NCBI GenBank assembly: GCA_023230265.1
Contig: JALNXR010000017.1
Coordinates: 1-15,310 of the forward strand
Reading direction: 5' to 3'
Length of the DNA stretch: 15,310 nt
Source of the DNA: Bacteroidales bacterium
Lineage (GTDB): Bacteria > Bacteroidota > Bacteroidia > Bacteroidales > UBA932
The notes beneath the pieces are model-generated. The model did not search any database. It worked only from the letters and a program-made list of their open reading frames with translations, and was not told the origin of the DNA. Made by a program: the position numbers and the translations under genes. Of the stretch, positions 8,117 through 14,210 are shown one piece after another (within the stretch, counting starts at the first letter, position 1; each line of letters begins with the position of its first letter).

Positions 8117-8931
8117 TTTGCATCTAGCGGCACAAAACCGATCTCTTCAATAATCTCTTCGCCCTTTACCGTTTTCATTAAAGCGAGGAACCTCTGCACC
8201 AGAGAGTCCTTCACAGGCTTTCCATTCGTAAACATATAAAGTTCACGTGCCAGAGGATAGGTTTTATTAAGCACCGTCTCTGCAGAGGGCTCGATGCCAT
8301 TAATAGCGAGAGGCTTGACCGAACGGTCGACAAAACCAAGCCCGGCATAACCGATGGCCCCTCTGGTCATCTGAACGCGCTGACGCACAGCGCCATTGCT
8401 GCCGGTATATTCAGCGGAATCCGTAATTCGGGCATCTTTACCCATGACCAGGTGCATGAACGTTTCAAAGGTTCCGCTGTTTGTATCACGGCTGATAACC
8501 ACAATCCTGCGGTTGCCTCCACCGACATCTTTCCAGTTGGTGATTTTTCCTGTATAGATATCACGCACCTGATCAATTGTAAGCCTCTTGACTCTATTGG
8601 AGGGATGAACAATCACCGGCAGAGCGTCAAAAGCAACGATATGCTTACAGGGATCAACACCCATTTCTTTCATGGCTGATTTTTCGGAATCTTTCAGGTC
8701 ACGCGAAAGGTTGGCGATATCACAGCTGCCGTTGAGCAGAGCTTTAGCGCCGTTGCCGCTGCCGGATTCACTGACCGTGATATTCACACCGGGATTCTCA
8801 CGCATATAGTACTCCGCAAAAGCCTTGGCGATCGGACCAACGGTTGTTGAACCATCCATCACCAGCTTCTGATCGGCATCAGCAGCCATTACACCGGCAA
8901 TCAAAGCAGTCACAATTAACATTCTATTCAT
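8113..8931 (-). CDS. pstS: Periplasmic phosphate-binding protein PstS
   Basis: A 272-residue solute-binding protein that captures phosphate for PstCAB. A short signal peptide (about 1-17, MNRMLIVTALIAGVMA) is followed directly by the mature start. No lipobox cysteine is seen, so it is probably a soluble periplasmic protein. Phosphate-ligand motifs of the family are present: DGSTTVGPI (26-34), SGSGNGAKAL (56-65), SRDTNSGTFETF (147-158) and GAIGYAGLGF (191-200). The ATG at 8931 has a GGAG site 8 bases upstream. It is first in the operon and lies about 80 bp downstream of the repeat array proposed as Pho boxes. Confidence 0.95.
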   Translation of the reverse strand: MNRMLIVTALIAGVMAADADQKLVMDGSTTVGPIAKAFAEYYMRENPGVNITVSESGSGNGAKALLNGSCDIANLSRDLKDSEKSAMKEMGVDPCKHIVAFDALPVIVHPSNRVKRLTIDQVRDIYTGKITNWKDVGGGNRRIVVISRDTNSGTFETFMHLVMGKDARITDSAEYTGSNGAVRQRVQMTRGAIGYAGLGFVDRSVKPLAINGIEPSAETVLNKTYPLARELYMFTNGKPVKDSLVQRFLALMKTVKGEEIIEEIGFVPLDAK

Positions 8932-9012
8932 ATCTCTATCTCCATTCAGTTTTTGTCAGGACTTTAACTTAACAAAAGTCAAAATGCCTTTTGAAATAAA
9001 GTTACACCCTGA

Positions 9013-9052
9013 TCATTTGTCTAATGTTTGGGTAGTGTTAGAAAAGTGTTAA
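9013..9052 (-). promoter_or_regulatory. Candidate Pho-box array upstream of pstS
   Basis: On the minus strand, four 7-base units occur at exact 11-bp pitch: TTAACAC (9052-9046), CTAACAC (9041-9035), CAAACAT (9030-9024) and CAAATGA (9019-9013), separated by 4-base spacers. Known PhoB/PhoP sites are 7-base direct repeats at 11-bp pitch; the unit here resembles the TTAACA-type of Bacillus PhoP more than CTGTCAT of E. coli. The units decay in similarity toward the gene. The array ends about 80 bp before the pstS ATG, a normal distance. Binding by the PhoB encoded at 3099-3788 is inferred. Confidence 0.65.
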
Positions 9053-9111
9053 AGAAGTTCTAAAGTGCGAGAGTGTTTGTTGCGTTAGTCCGGTAAAAAA
9101 CCGAAGCTACG

Positions 9112-9222
9112 TTAGAATTTTCCTTTGATTTCAAAACATACCCAGCTGGCCATATCGACATCGCCTACGTCACTATCATGCTCATAATAATCACCGACAT
9201 AGCTGATGCGTAGCCAGCGCTT
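9112..9222 (-). pseudogene. Remnant of an outer-membrane beta-barrel C-terminus
   Basis: A 36-codon open stretch on the minus strand, with a stop just before it (9225-9223) and TAA at 9114-9112, reads RWLRISYVGDYYEHDSD and ends WVCFEIKGKF. Alternating hydrophobic/polar residues and a terminal phenylalanine are typical of the last strands of outer-membrane barrel proteins. There is no start codon or RBS, so I regard it as the stranded 3' end of a lost gene between the porin terminator and the pstS promoter. The family cannot be named from so little sequence. Confidence 0.35.
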
Positions 9223-9233
9223 TTAAATAACAT

Positions 9234-9272
9234 AAAAGCCAATGGTACTGAGTACGCACTGGCTTTGTTTTT
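9234..9272. terminator. Probable intrinsic terminator after the porin gene
   Basis: AAAGCCA at 9235-9241 pairs with TGGCTTT at 9260-9266, and an inner GTAC-TGA-GTAC hairpin (9245-9255) extends the stem with one small bulge. On the minus strand the stem is followed by TTTTATGTTATTT, a moderately T-rich tail, 25 bp after the porin stop. On the plus strand GTTTTTG follows. It could therefore act in both directions. A second small hairpin, GGTCT-TTG-AGACC (9280-9292), sits right at the porin stop. Confidence 0.6.
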
Positions 9273-9291
9273 GCATTATGGTCTTTGAGAC

Positions 9292-10464
9292 CTACCAGCT
9301 TAAACGGAATGCGGAGGTAAATCCATATCCATGATAATCATCACCGGAACCACGCATGTTCTCGGCATAGCTGTATTCAAGGGCATTCTGCCATTTGAGT
9401 TTATGACCATAGAGGTACCAGTTAAACCCGAGCAGAAAGTTATGGGCGGTCTCAGCTTTGGTTTTATCTGCATTCCGATACGCATAACGCGACATTTGTA
9501 CATCAGCGTCCCCCTCAAGACTTGTCACGCCGGCATATTGCAAGACTAACTGTAAATCATCTGTTAAGTTATAAAATGGCGTAACACTCAGGCCAACCAG
9601 ATCGCTCTGATCGATCCCATTTGAATTATCCTTGATTCCCTTCGATGTGACAATGTCGGACTGAACCCCCAACTTGTCAGAAAGCATCTGCTCGTATACC
9701 AAAGCAAGAACATGGTCGTGATTGGCAGTGCCGACAGCATTCTTTCCTTTAAAGTCGCTATATTTGCTGGAGTAATCGGGGTCGTTGTAAACATAATCAA
9801 GGCGCAGAGAACCCTTTTCTCCTGTTTTGTGGCCAACGGAGAAAAGTCCGAAGTATCCACTGTCAAAGTGACCGTACTCCGCTTCGCCACTGGCTGAAAA
9901 AAGTCCGACTTTGTAGCTCCACTCATCTATATCGCCTTTGACTGATGTCCCTGTAAAATATTCCATGTCGAACCAGAAGTTCCCTGCGACGATGTTTCTT
10001 TCCGTAAGAATCAGTTTTTTTGATGATGTGGCACCATCAAGCGTAAACCCAGCAGATTGCTTACCAACTGTAACCGTGGCTTCTTCGTATTTGTCCCATT
10101 TGATGTAAGAGTCTGTCAAGCGCAGGTAAAATTCATCCCAGTGTCCTGAGTCGACCTCATTCATGTCCAGGTCCATCTCTGTGTGCAATGTAAAATCATG
10201 AAAGATCTTAGCTTTTGCTCCAAAGCGGAATCGACGCCACATGGCATCTTCCAGATGGGAATCATCATTATCACCAAAGGAATATAAATCTCCCTGCAGT
10301 CGTCCTGTAAGGGCAATGCTTTGAAGCACATCACTCTCTTTGTCCTCATAAAGCTTAGGCGCATCAAAGATCGGCTTCAGCCAAGATGACTCTTCAGATG
10401 CTACCGCAGTACCAGCAGCTAATATCACAACAGTTAATACGTTTGCTATCCGTTTTGTTTTCAT
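9292..10464 (-). CDS. Phosphate-selective porin O/P family outer-membrane protein
   Basis: A 390-residue outer-membrane barrel. It starts with a signal peptide (MKTKRIANVLTVVILAAGTAVA), cleaved near AVA-SEE. The mature part shows the OprO/OprP-family beginning, RRFRFGAKAKIFHDFTLHTE, then alternating barrel strands throughout (for example YIKWDKYEEATVTVGKQ, LVLQYAGVTSLEGDADVQ) and ends FRLSW with an aromatic residue. I placed the start at ATG 10464, preceded by GGGAG about 5 bases upstream. A longer frame from 10491 would put nine charged residues before the signal peptide. The family covers anion or phosphate-specific pores. Its position just upstream of pstS on the same strand supports a role in phosphate uptake, but other substrates are possible. 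A terminator follows, so it is probably a separate transcript from pst. Confidence 0.82.
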   Translation of the reverse strand: MKTKRIANVLTVVILAAGTAVASEESSWLKPIFDAPKLYEDKESDVLQSIALTGRLQGDLYSFGDNDDSHLEDAMWRRFRFGAKAKIFHDFTLHTEMDLDMNEVDSGHWDEFYLRLTDSYIKWDKYEEATVTVGKQSAGFTLDGATSSKKLILTERNIVAGNFWFDMEYFTGTSVKGDIDEWSYKVGLFSASGEAEYGHFDSGYFGLFSVGHKTGEKGSLRLDYVYNDPDYSSKYSDFKGKNAVGTANHDHVLALVYEQMLSDKLGVQSDIVTSKGIKDNSNGIDQSDLVGLSVTPFYNLTDDLQLVLQYAGVTSLEGDADVQMSRYAYRNADKTKAETAHNFLLGFNWYLYGHKLKWQNALEYSYAENMRGSGDDYHGYGFTSAFRLSW

Positions 10465-10484
10465 ATCTCTCCCTTCTTTATCTG

Positions 10485-10502
10485 TTAACACAATCCAAAC
10501 AC
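10485..10502 (+). promoter_or_regulatory. Two-unit 11-bp-pitch motif in the porin leader (weak Pho-box candidate)
   Basis: TTAACAC (10485-10491) and CAAACAC (10496-10502) are separated by 4 bases on the plus strand. They match the units of the pstS array (TTAACAC, CAAACAT) at the same pitch. They lie only 21-38 bp before the porin ATG and point away from the porin, so a classical activating role is doubtful. Confidence 0.3.
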
Positions 10503-10521
10503 CTTGTCTGGCTTTAATGCG

Positions 10522-10728
10522 TCACATATTGTTTTTTGTTTTATTTTTTGTACTGTTGCTGTAATCTCTGAATTCATTGTCCATACGCAGAAACAGCTTA
10601 TATTGCTCTTTGTATACAGACTCACCCCAGACGCGTGTTCCGCAGCGTAGATACTCCTCATATGCAGGACTCACCTGGCGTGTCCCTGAGGATACCCAGT
10701 TATCTTTGAATTCGTAATAATGATGCAA
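10522..10728 (-). CDS. Unrecognised small ORF upstream of the porin, doubtful
   Basis: A 68-codon frame ends at TGA 10524-10522. Its only available start is a TTG at 10728, right after an in-frame TAG, with no ribosome site. The peptide is aromatic- and charge-rich (HHYYEFKDNW, EEYLRCGTRVWGESVYKEQY) with no signal peptide, membrane segment or family motif that I know. The lack of a start suggests a gene remnant rather than a working gene. It lies 57 bp ahead of the porin on the same strand. Confidence 0.25.
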   Translation of the reverse strand: MHHYYEFKDNWVSSGTRQVSPAYEEYLRCGTRVWGESVYKEQYKLFLRMDNEFRDYSNSTKNKTKNNM

Positions 10729-10748
10729 AAACTATGTGAGCACTCCAT

Positions 10749-10775
10749 AAGGGGTTTGTTAAAGTTGCGTTAACT
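10749..10775 (-). promoter_or_regulatory. Second 11-bp-pitch Pho-box-like motif
   Basis: On the minus strand TTAACGC and TTAACAA occur at 11-bp pitch within 10760-10774, followed by ACCC and CTTATGG. This is the same orientation and unit type as the pstS array. It lies about 290 bp upstream of the porin ATG and directly upstream of the doubtful small ORF. It could be a displaced promoter for the porin or for a lost gene. Confidence 0.35.
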
Positions 10776-10789
10776 CTGGTTGCCTGCTT

Positions 10790-11425
10790 GTGCTTAGCAC
10801 GCAGAGACACAAATTGCGGTTTTGGAACAAGCTGCAGGTTGTGATTGTCTGTGACGGCTGCAAAGATCAGACTGAGAAAGTAGCCCAGCAGTGGTCTCCG
10901 GCAATGACAGACAAATTAATAGTCTCGTATGAAATCAACAAAGGAAAGGGAGGGGCTTTACAAGCCGGCATGTTGGAAACGTATGGCGATATTGTGAGTT
11001 TTATAGATGCCGATGGAGCAACAAACCCAAATGAACTTCCGGCCTTAGCCCGACATATACTGAACAACGAATCGGATATTGTTATTGGTTCCCGGCGTAC
11101 AAAAGATGCCGTCCTGCCCCATAAACAGCCATGGTGGCGCGGGTGTCTGGGCTCAGCGTTCGTAAAAACCGCAACATTAATTCTGAATATTTCTGTAAAA
11201 GACTCGCAGTGCGGCTGCAAGTTATTTGACGGTTCTCTAGCCCGTGGTCTTTATGCGCAAGCCACTACCATGGGCTTCGCAACTGATCTCGAGGTTTTAT
11301 ACGTGGCCTCCAAGAACAACTATCGAATCCATGAACAGGGTATTCGCTGGCAACATGTTGAAGGAAGTACTGTTTCCCCTGGTCAGCGACAATTACTTTT
11401 TAACATGACGACAATTATAACTTAA
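10790..11425 (+). pseudogene. Family 2 glycosyltransferase fragment (dolichyl-phosphate mannosyltransferase type), truncated at both ends
   Basis: Recognisable GT2 sequence runs from about 10829 to 11379: VVIVCDGCKDQTEKVA (nucleotide-sugar site), NKGKGGALQAGM, the DADGA metal-binding motif, VIGSRR, SQCGCKLFDG, GFATDLEVLYVA and WQHVEGSTVSP. This order is typical of polyprenyl- or dolichyl-phosphate sugar transferases such as DPM1, which charge lipid carriers in the cytoplasmic membrane. The N-terminal strand and PAYNEE-type motif are missing; the first 13 codons (10790-10828) have no GT2 character. The C-terminus is cut by the IS21 end at 11380, and the last 15 codons to the stop at 11425 are IS sequence. 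It is probably non-functional. Confidence 0.78.
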
Positions 11426-11440
11426 CATTGACGACAATTA
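11380..11440 (+). repeat. IS21 left end with multiple transposase-site repeats
   Basis: CGACAATTA occurs three times (11387-11395, 11409-11417, 11432-11440) at 22-23 bp pitch, alternating with TTAACAT (11400-11406, 11422-11428). The outer tip is TGGTCAG. Multiple repeats at each terminus are a known feature of IS21-family elements and are taken as IstA binding sites. Confidence 0.8.
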
Positions 11441-11506
11441 AAGCGCATAGTTATTTCATGGTCTTTTTTCCTTGTTTTTGTGTTTGTTACTGAGGCTCAT
11501 CAGCTC

Positions 11507-11870
11507 GCGCCAACTCCTAGCATAATCCTGCTTCTTTCGAGCGGGCCAACCTCCCGGCGGGAGGAGTTCAGGGCAAAGGGCACCCGCTGGCTGGCGACGG
11601 CTTCTCGCGTATCTCCGCTTCTTTCGATGGGGTCAGCCACCCAATGGGAGGAGTCCAGGGCGAAGGGCACCCGCCGGAGGGCGCCGGCTTCCCGCGTATC
11701 CCCGCTTATTTCGATCGGGCCGGTCTCCCAGCGGGAGGAGCCCGAGCCGAAGGGCGCTCGTCGGCTGGCGCCGACTCCCTCGCTTAATCCTGCCCCCGCT
11801 GATCGAAGCCGACCTCCCGAAGGGAGGAGCCCGCAGGGCGGTCGGCGAAGAGCAGCGGGGGCAGGATTAG
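11507..11870 (+). repeat. GC-rich tandem array of four ~87-bp structured units
   Basis: Units 1-3 are exactly 87 bp each (11507-11593, 11594-11680, 11681-11767). A diverged, longer fourth unit runs 11768-11870. Units 2 and 3 agree at about 67 of 87 positions by hand count. Shared landmarks are GCG(C/A)C at the start, the GGGAGGAG block and AAGGGC near the end. Each unit carries hairpin arms, for example CCTCCC-GGC-GGGAGG at 11550-11564 enclosed by AGCGGG/CCCGCT (11540-11545 and 11583-11588). The array is bounded by TAATCCTGC (11523-11531) and its reverse complement GCAGGATTA (11861-11869). Base composition is much richer in G and C than the neighbouring genes. Its function is unknown. Confidence 0.8.
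11785..11869. repeat. Cloverleaf-type inverted repeat ending the array
   Basis: TAATCCTGCCCCCGCT (11785-11800) is perfectly complementary to 11854-11869, a 16-bp outer stem. Inside it GCCGA (11808-11812) pairs with TCGGC (11842-11846). Inside that are two small hairpins, CTCCC-GAA-GGGAG (11814-11826) and GCCC-GCA-GGGC (11829-11839). The result is a two-armed cloverleaf on either strand. It sits 9 bp beyond the istB stop codon, so it could also act as a processing or termination structure for the istAB transcript. Confidence 0.7.
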
Positions 11871-11878
11871 ATCCCTTT

Positions 11879-12619
11879 TCAGGAGGTTTTGGCCGCTGGA
11901 TTCCTTTTGCTTTCGCCTGTCATCTCCAGGATTACAGAGTGATGGACAAGTCTGTCGATCGCCGCTGCGGTTGTCATAGGATCTTTGAATATGCTGTCCC
12001 ATTTGCTGAAAACCAGATTGCTGGTTATGATTAGGCTTTTCCTTTCATAGCGCTCCGCAAGGAACGTGAAGAGTATCTCCATTTCCTCTCTGCTCTGTTG
12101 CACATAGCCTATGTCATCAAGGATGATCACTTCATATTTATCCAACCCGGCAAGCTCACGCTCTATGGTAAGAGAAGCTTTTGCCGCCAGCAGTTTCTGA
12201 ACCAGAGAGAACGTTTTTATAAACAGAACCGGAATGGAATGATTCACTATTAACTCATGGCCTATGGCAGCGGCCAGATGCGTTTTACCGCGGCCCGGCA
12301 GACCGAACATTAATATGTTCTCCGCTCTTTCCGCAAAGCCGCCGGTGATTAACTGCGGCAGCAATGTACGCACTTTATGCGGCAGGAGCTTCTGATCCAG
12401 AGTCGCAAGGTTCTTCCCGTCCGGCAGACGCGATTGTTTCAGCAGGCGCAAAGTTCTGCGTTTACGGCGCGTCTCCACCTCCTCTTCGGCCAGTGCCTGC
12501 AGGAATTGTTCATACCCCCAGTGTTCGGTTGACGCTCTTTCCGCAAGCTGCGGATACGCGCTAAGCATTGAAGGAAGACGCAGACTTTGAAGCAATATAT
12601 CTAATGCGGGAATGCTCAT
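11879..12619 (-). CDS. istB: IS21-family helper ATPase IstB
   Basis: A 246-residue AAA+ ATPase that assists IstA in target selection and transposition, related to DnaC-type helicase loaders. It has a helical N-terminal region (about 1-100), Walker A GLPGRGKT (106-113), Walker B VIILDD (164-169) and a sensor-type ITSN (198-201). It ends with the IstB-typical AIDRLVHHSVILEMTGES segment. Length is normal and the gene looks intact. The ATG directly abuts the istA stop codon, so translation is probably coupled. Confidence 0.95.
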   Translation of the reverse strand: MSIPALDILLQSLRLPSMLSAYPQLAERASTEHWGYEQFLQALAEEEVETRRKRRTLRLLKQSRLPDGKNLATLDQKLLPHKVRTLLPQLITGGFAERAENILMFGLPGRGKTHLAAAIGHELIVNHSIPVLFIKTFSLVQKLLAAKASLTIERELAGLDKYEVIILDDIGYVQQSREEMEILFTFLAERYERKSLIITSNLVFSKWDSIFKDPMTTAAAIDRLVHHSVILEMTGESKRNPAAKTS

Positions 12620-14107
12620 TTATTTGCCCTCCAGCAGCTTGTCATATTCTGTAAGGTCAACGTTTTCTATGTTGACCTCAGGAGGTGAGTCATTGCGGCC
12701 AATCGGCATAAACTCTTCCACAACAGCCCAGCGAGGCAGAGCACCATTAGCGAACAGATCCGCAAGCACCTGATCGACAGCGCTTTGCATGCCGCCGGCG
12801 GCAAGTTTCAGTATCCTCAGATATTCCATGTCAGCTATGCGGTCTGAGCATTTCAGCAGCAATCCATCATAGGTTTTACGGAAATTCAGTGTCGGAAACA
12901 TCTCCTCCCGGTAACGATAATCCCGGAATGCTCCAGGCTTGCGCACCAACGAATGAATAACATGGCGGTAATTGATGTTGGATTTGCCCCTGCCGCGCAG
13001 CCTGGGAGCACCAAGCTGTAATTCGCCGTTATAGTAGATCTCAATCCGATCTTCGTATATGCGGCCTGTCACCCTCTTGCCGATGAGGCGGCTTGGTACG
13101 GAGTAGACGTTTCTCGCGAGATTAACGGTTGACCACTTGCGAACCACAGCGTGCTCTTCAGCCCACTCACTGAGCCGGGAAGCTTTCAGCTCCGGCATGT
13201 GCTTGAGTTCTTCGGTGAACCGGTCACTGCGCAGGTTGTTTGCCTTGATCAAGACCTCGCACAAGAAGCGTTCGTACTCTTCACGGCTGGCAAAGTCACG
13301 GCTGCCGCGCAGAAGCAGATGCTGGTTGACCCTGCGTTTTATGTGCCCGTTAAGGCTTTCCACCACTCCGTTTTCATTGCTTTTCCTGATGTTAATGGTG
13401 TGCGGTTTCATCCCGAAATGCTCCATTAAATCCAGATACCGCTGATTAAAAGGCCGTTTTCCCGTGTCGTCTGCTTTCGATGGATTGTGGGTTGCCGATG
13501 TGCTGTTATCTGTCCAGAGCTCTTTAGGAACATGGCCCAGACGGAACAAAGCGCCCTGTATGCCTGTTTTCAAGGCCTGTATGCTCTCGCTGAAGCAGAC
13601 AGAGGCCCACTCCCAGTTGGAGTATGAAAGTGTGCTGTGGCAGAGCATATGGGGGAACGCCTCCCCATTAATTGTTATCTCCAGTGGGTCCATATGCGTG
13701 AAATCAACGGACATCCGCTGTCCAGGCTGAACATCCTGTGGGAAAAAGACCTCTTTATCAGGGCCCTTAGTCGCCCGCCACTCACGAACCCGGCGCTGGA
13801 AAGTCCTTAAATACTTCTCCTGAAGCTTGCCCGGATGCTTTTCGCACAGATATTCAAACAGAGCTTTACTTTCAAGCTCCGGTGTTTCAAGCATCTCTTC
13901 CGCTTCATCCCAGATATCCGCAAGCGGATCTTCCCGTGTGCGCCATTGGCGCTTCAGCCCTTTCGCCTCGGAGGGCATTTTTGCTCCATGTAAGTATTTT
14001 GAAGCTGTCTGACGGCTCATTCCGGCCTTCGCCGCTGCCATCTCGATTGAACCTGTTTTCGTATGATTTTTCATCAGCAATCCTACCTGTTGATCTGTTA
14101 CAGCCAT
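12620..14107 (-). CDS. istA: IS21-family transposase IstA
   Basis: A 495-residue DDE transposase. An N-terminal helix-turn-helix region is visible (about 16-45, IEMAAAKAGMSRQTASKYL). The catalytic rve-type core has D135 in SVDFTHM, D200 in LWTDNST and E250 in ENGVVESLNGHIKRR. The C-terminal part (from about 320) is the beta-rich domain of Mu/IS21 transposases (ARNVYSVPSRLIGKRVTGRIY). No frameshift or stop is seen, so it is probably active. The ATG at 14107 is preceded by AGAAGGG about 7 bases upstream. The AT-rich stretch between the terminal repeats and the gene includes TATATTATAG, a possible -10 region. Confidence 0.95.
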   Translation of the reverse strand: MAVTDQQVGLLMKNHTKTGSIEMAAAKAGMSRQTASKYLHGAKMPSEAKGLKRQWRTREDPLADIWDEAEEMLETPELESKALFEYLCEKHPGKLQEKYLRTFQRRVREWRATKGPDKEVFFPQDVQPGQRMSVDFTHMDPLEITINGEAFPHMLCHSTLSYSNWEWASVCFSESIQALKTGIQGALFRLGHVPKELWTDNSTSATHNPSKADDTGKRPFNQRYLDLMEHFGMKPHTINIRKSNENGVVESLNGHIKRRVNQHLLLRGSRDFASREEYERFLCEVLIKANNLRSDRFTEELKHMPELKASRLSEWAEEHAVVRKWSTVNLARNVYSVPSRLIGKRVTGRIYEDRIEIYYNGELQLGAPRLRGRGKSNINYRHVIHSLVRKPGAFRDYRYREEMFPTLNFRKTYDGLLLKCSDRIADMEYLRILKLAAGGMQSAVDQVLADLFANGALPRWAVVEEFMPIGRNDSPPEVNIENVDLTEYDKLLEGK

Positions 14108-14160
14108 AAGTAAACCCTTCTGCTTTTGAGCTACTTATTACTATAATATATTTTAGAAAA

Positions 14161-14210
14161 ATGTTAATTTCTAATTGTCGCTGATGTTAAATTATAATTG
14201 TCGTTGTCCA
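14161..14210 (-). repeat. IS21 right end with repeated transposase sites
   Basis: Read inward on the minus strand from 14210 it begins TGGACAACGACAATTA. CGACAATTA occurs twice (14203-14195 and 14180-14172, 23 bp apart), alternating with TTAACAT at 14190-14184 and 14167-14161. The layout mirrors the left end but has one fewer CGACAATTA copy. Confidence 0.8.

Larger units (their letters stand above)
11380..14210 (-). mobile_element. IS21-family insertion sequence (2831 bp) with an internal repeat array
   Basis: The ends match as inverted repeats: the left begins TGGTCAGCGACAATTA (11380 inward) and the right, read inward from 14210, begins TGGACAACGACAATTA. The TG...CA boundary, repeated internal end sites and adjacent istA and istB genes are all IS21-family traits. 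istA starts about 100 bp from the right end. Between the istB stop and the left end are roughly 500 bp, more than usual, holding the 87-bp repeat array. No direct repeat flanks the element: TGTTTCCCC lies on the left and GCTGATTTG on the right. It separates two unrelated truncated genes. Confidence 0.88.

Noticed and set aside
10465-10491. Nine-residue longer start for the porin
   Set aside because: It adds charged residues before a clear signal peptide, and the internal ATG has a better placed GGGAG ribosome site.
11507-11870. Repeat array as a CRISPR or as integron attC sites
   Set aside because: Units are contiguous and similar along their whole length, with no repeat/spacer alternation and no cas genes. 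No GTTRRRY/RYYYAAC core pairs or integrase were seen.
11507-11870. Retron-like non-coding RNA
   Set aside because: The folded arms are suggestive, but no reverse transcriptase gene is present nearby.
11480-12034. 184-codon plus-strand frame as a real protein gene
   Set aside because: It is formed by the GC-rich repeat and then runs antisense through the istB 3' end. There is no RBS or known domain; kept only as a finding about its 29-residue period.
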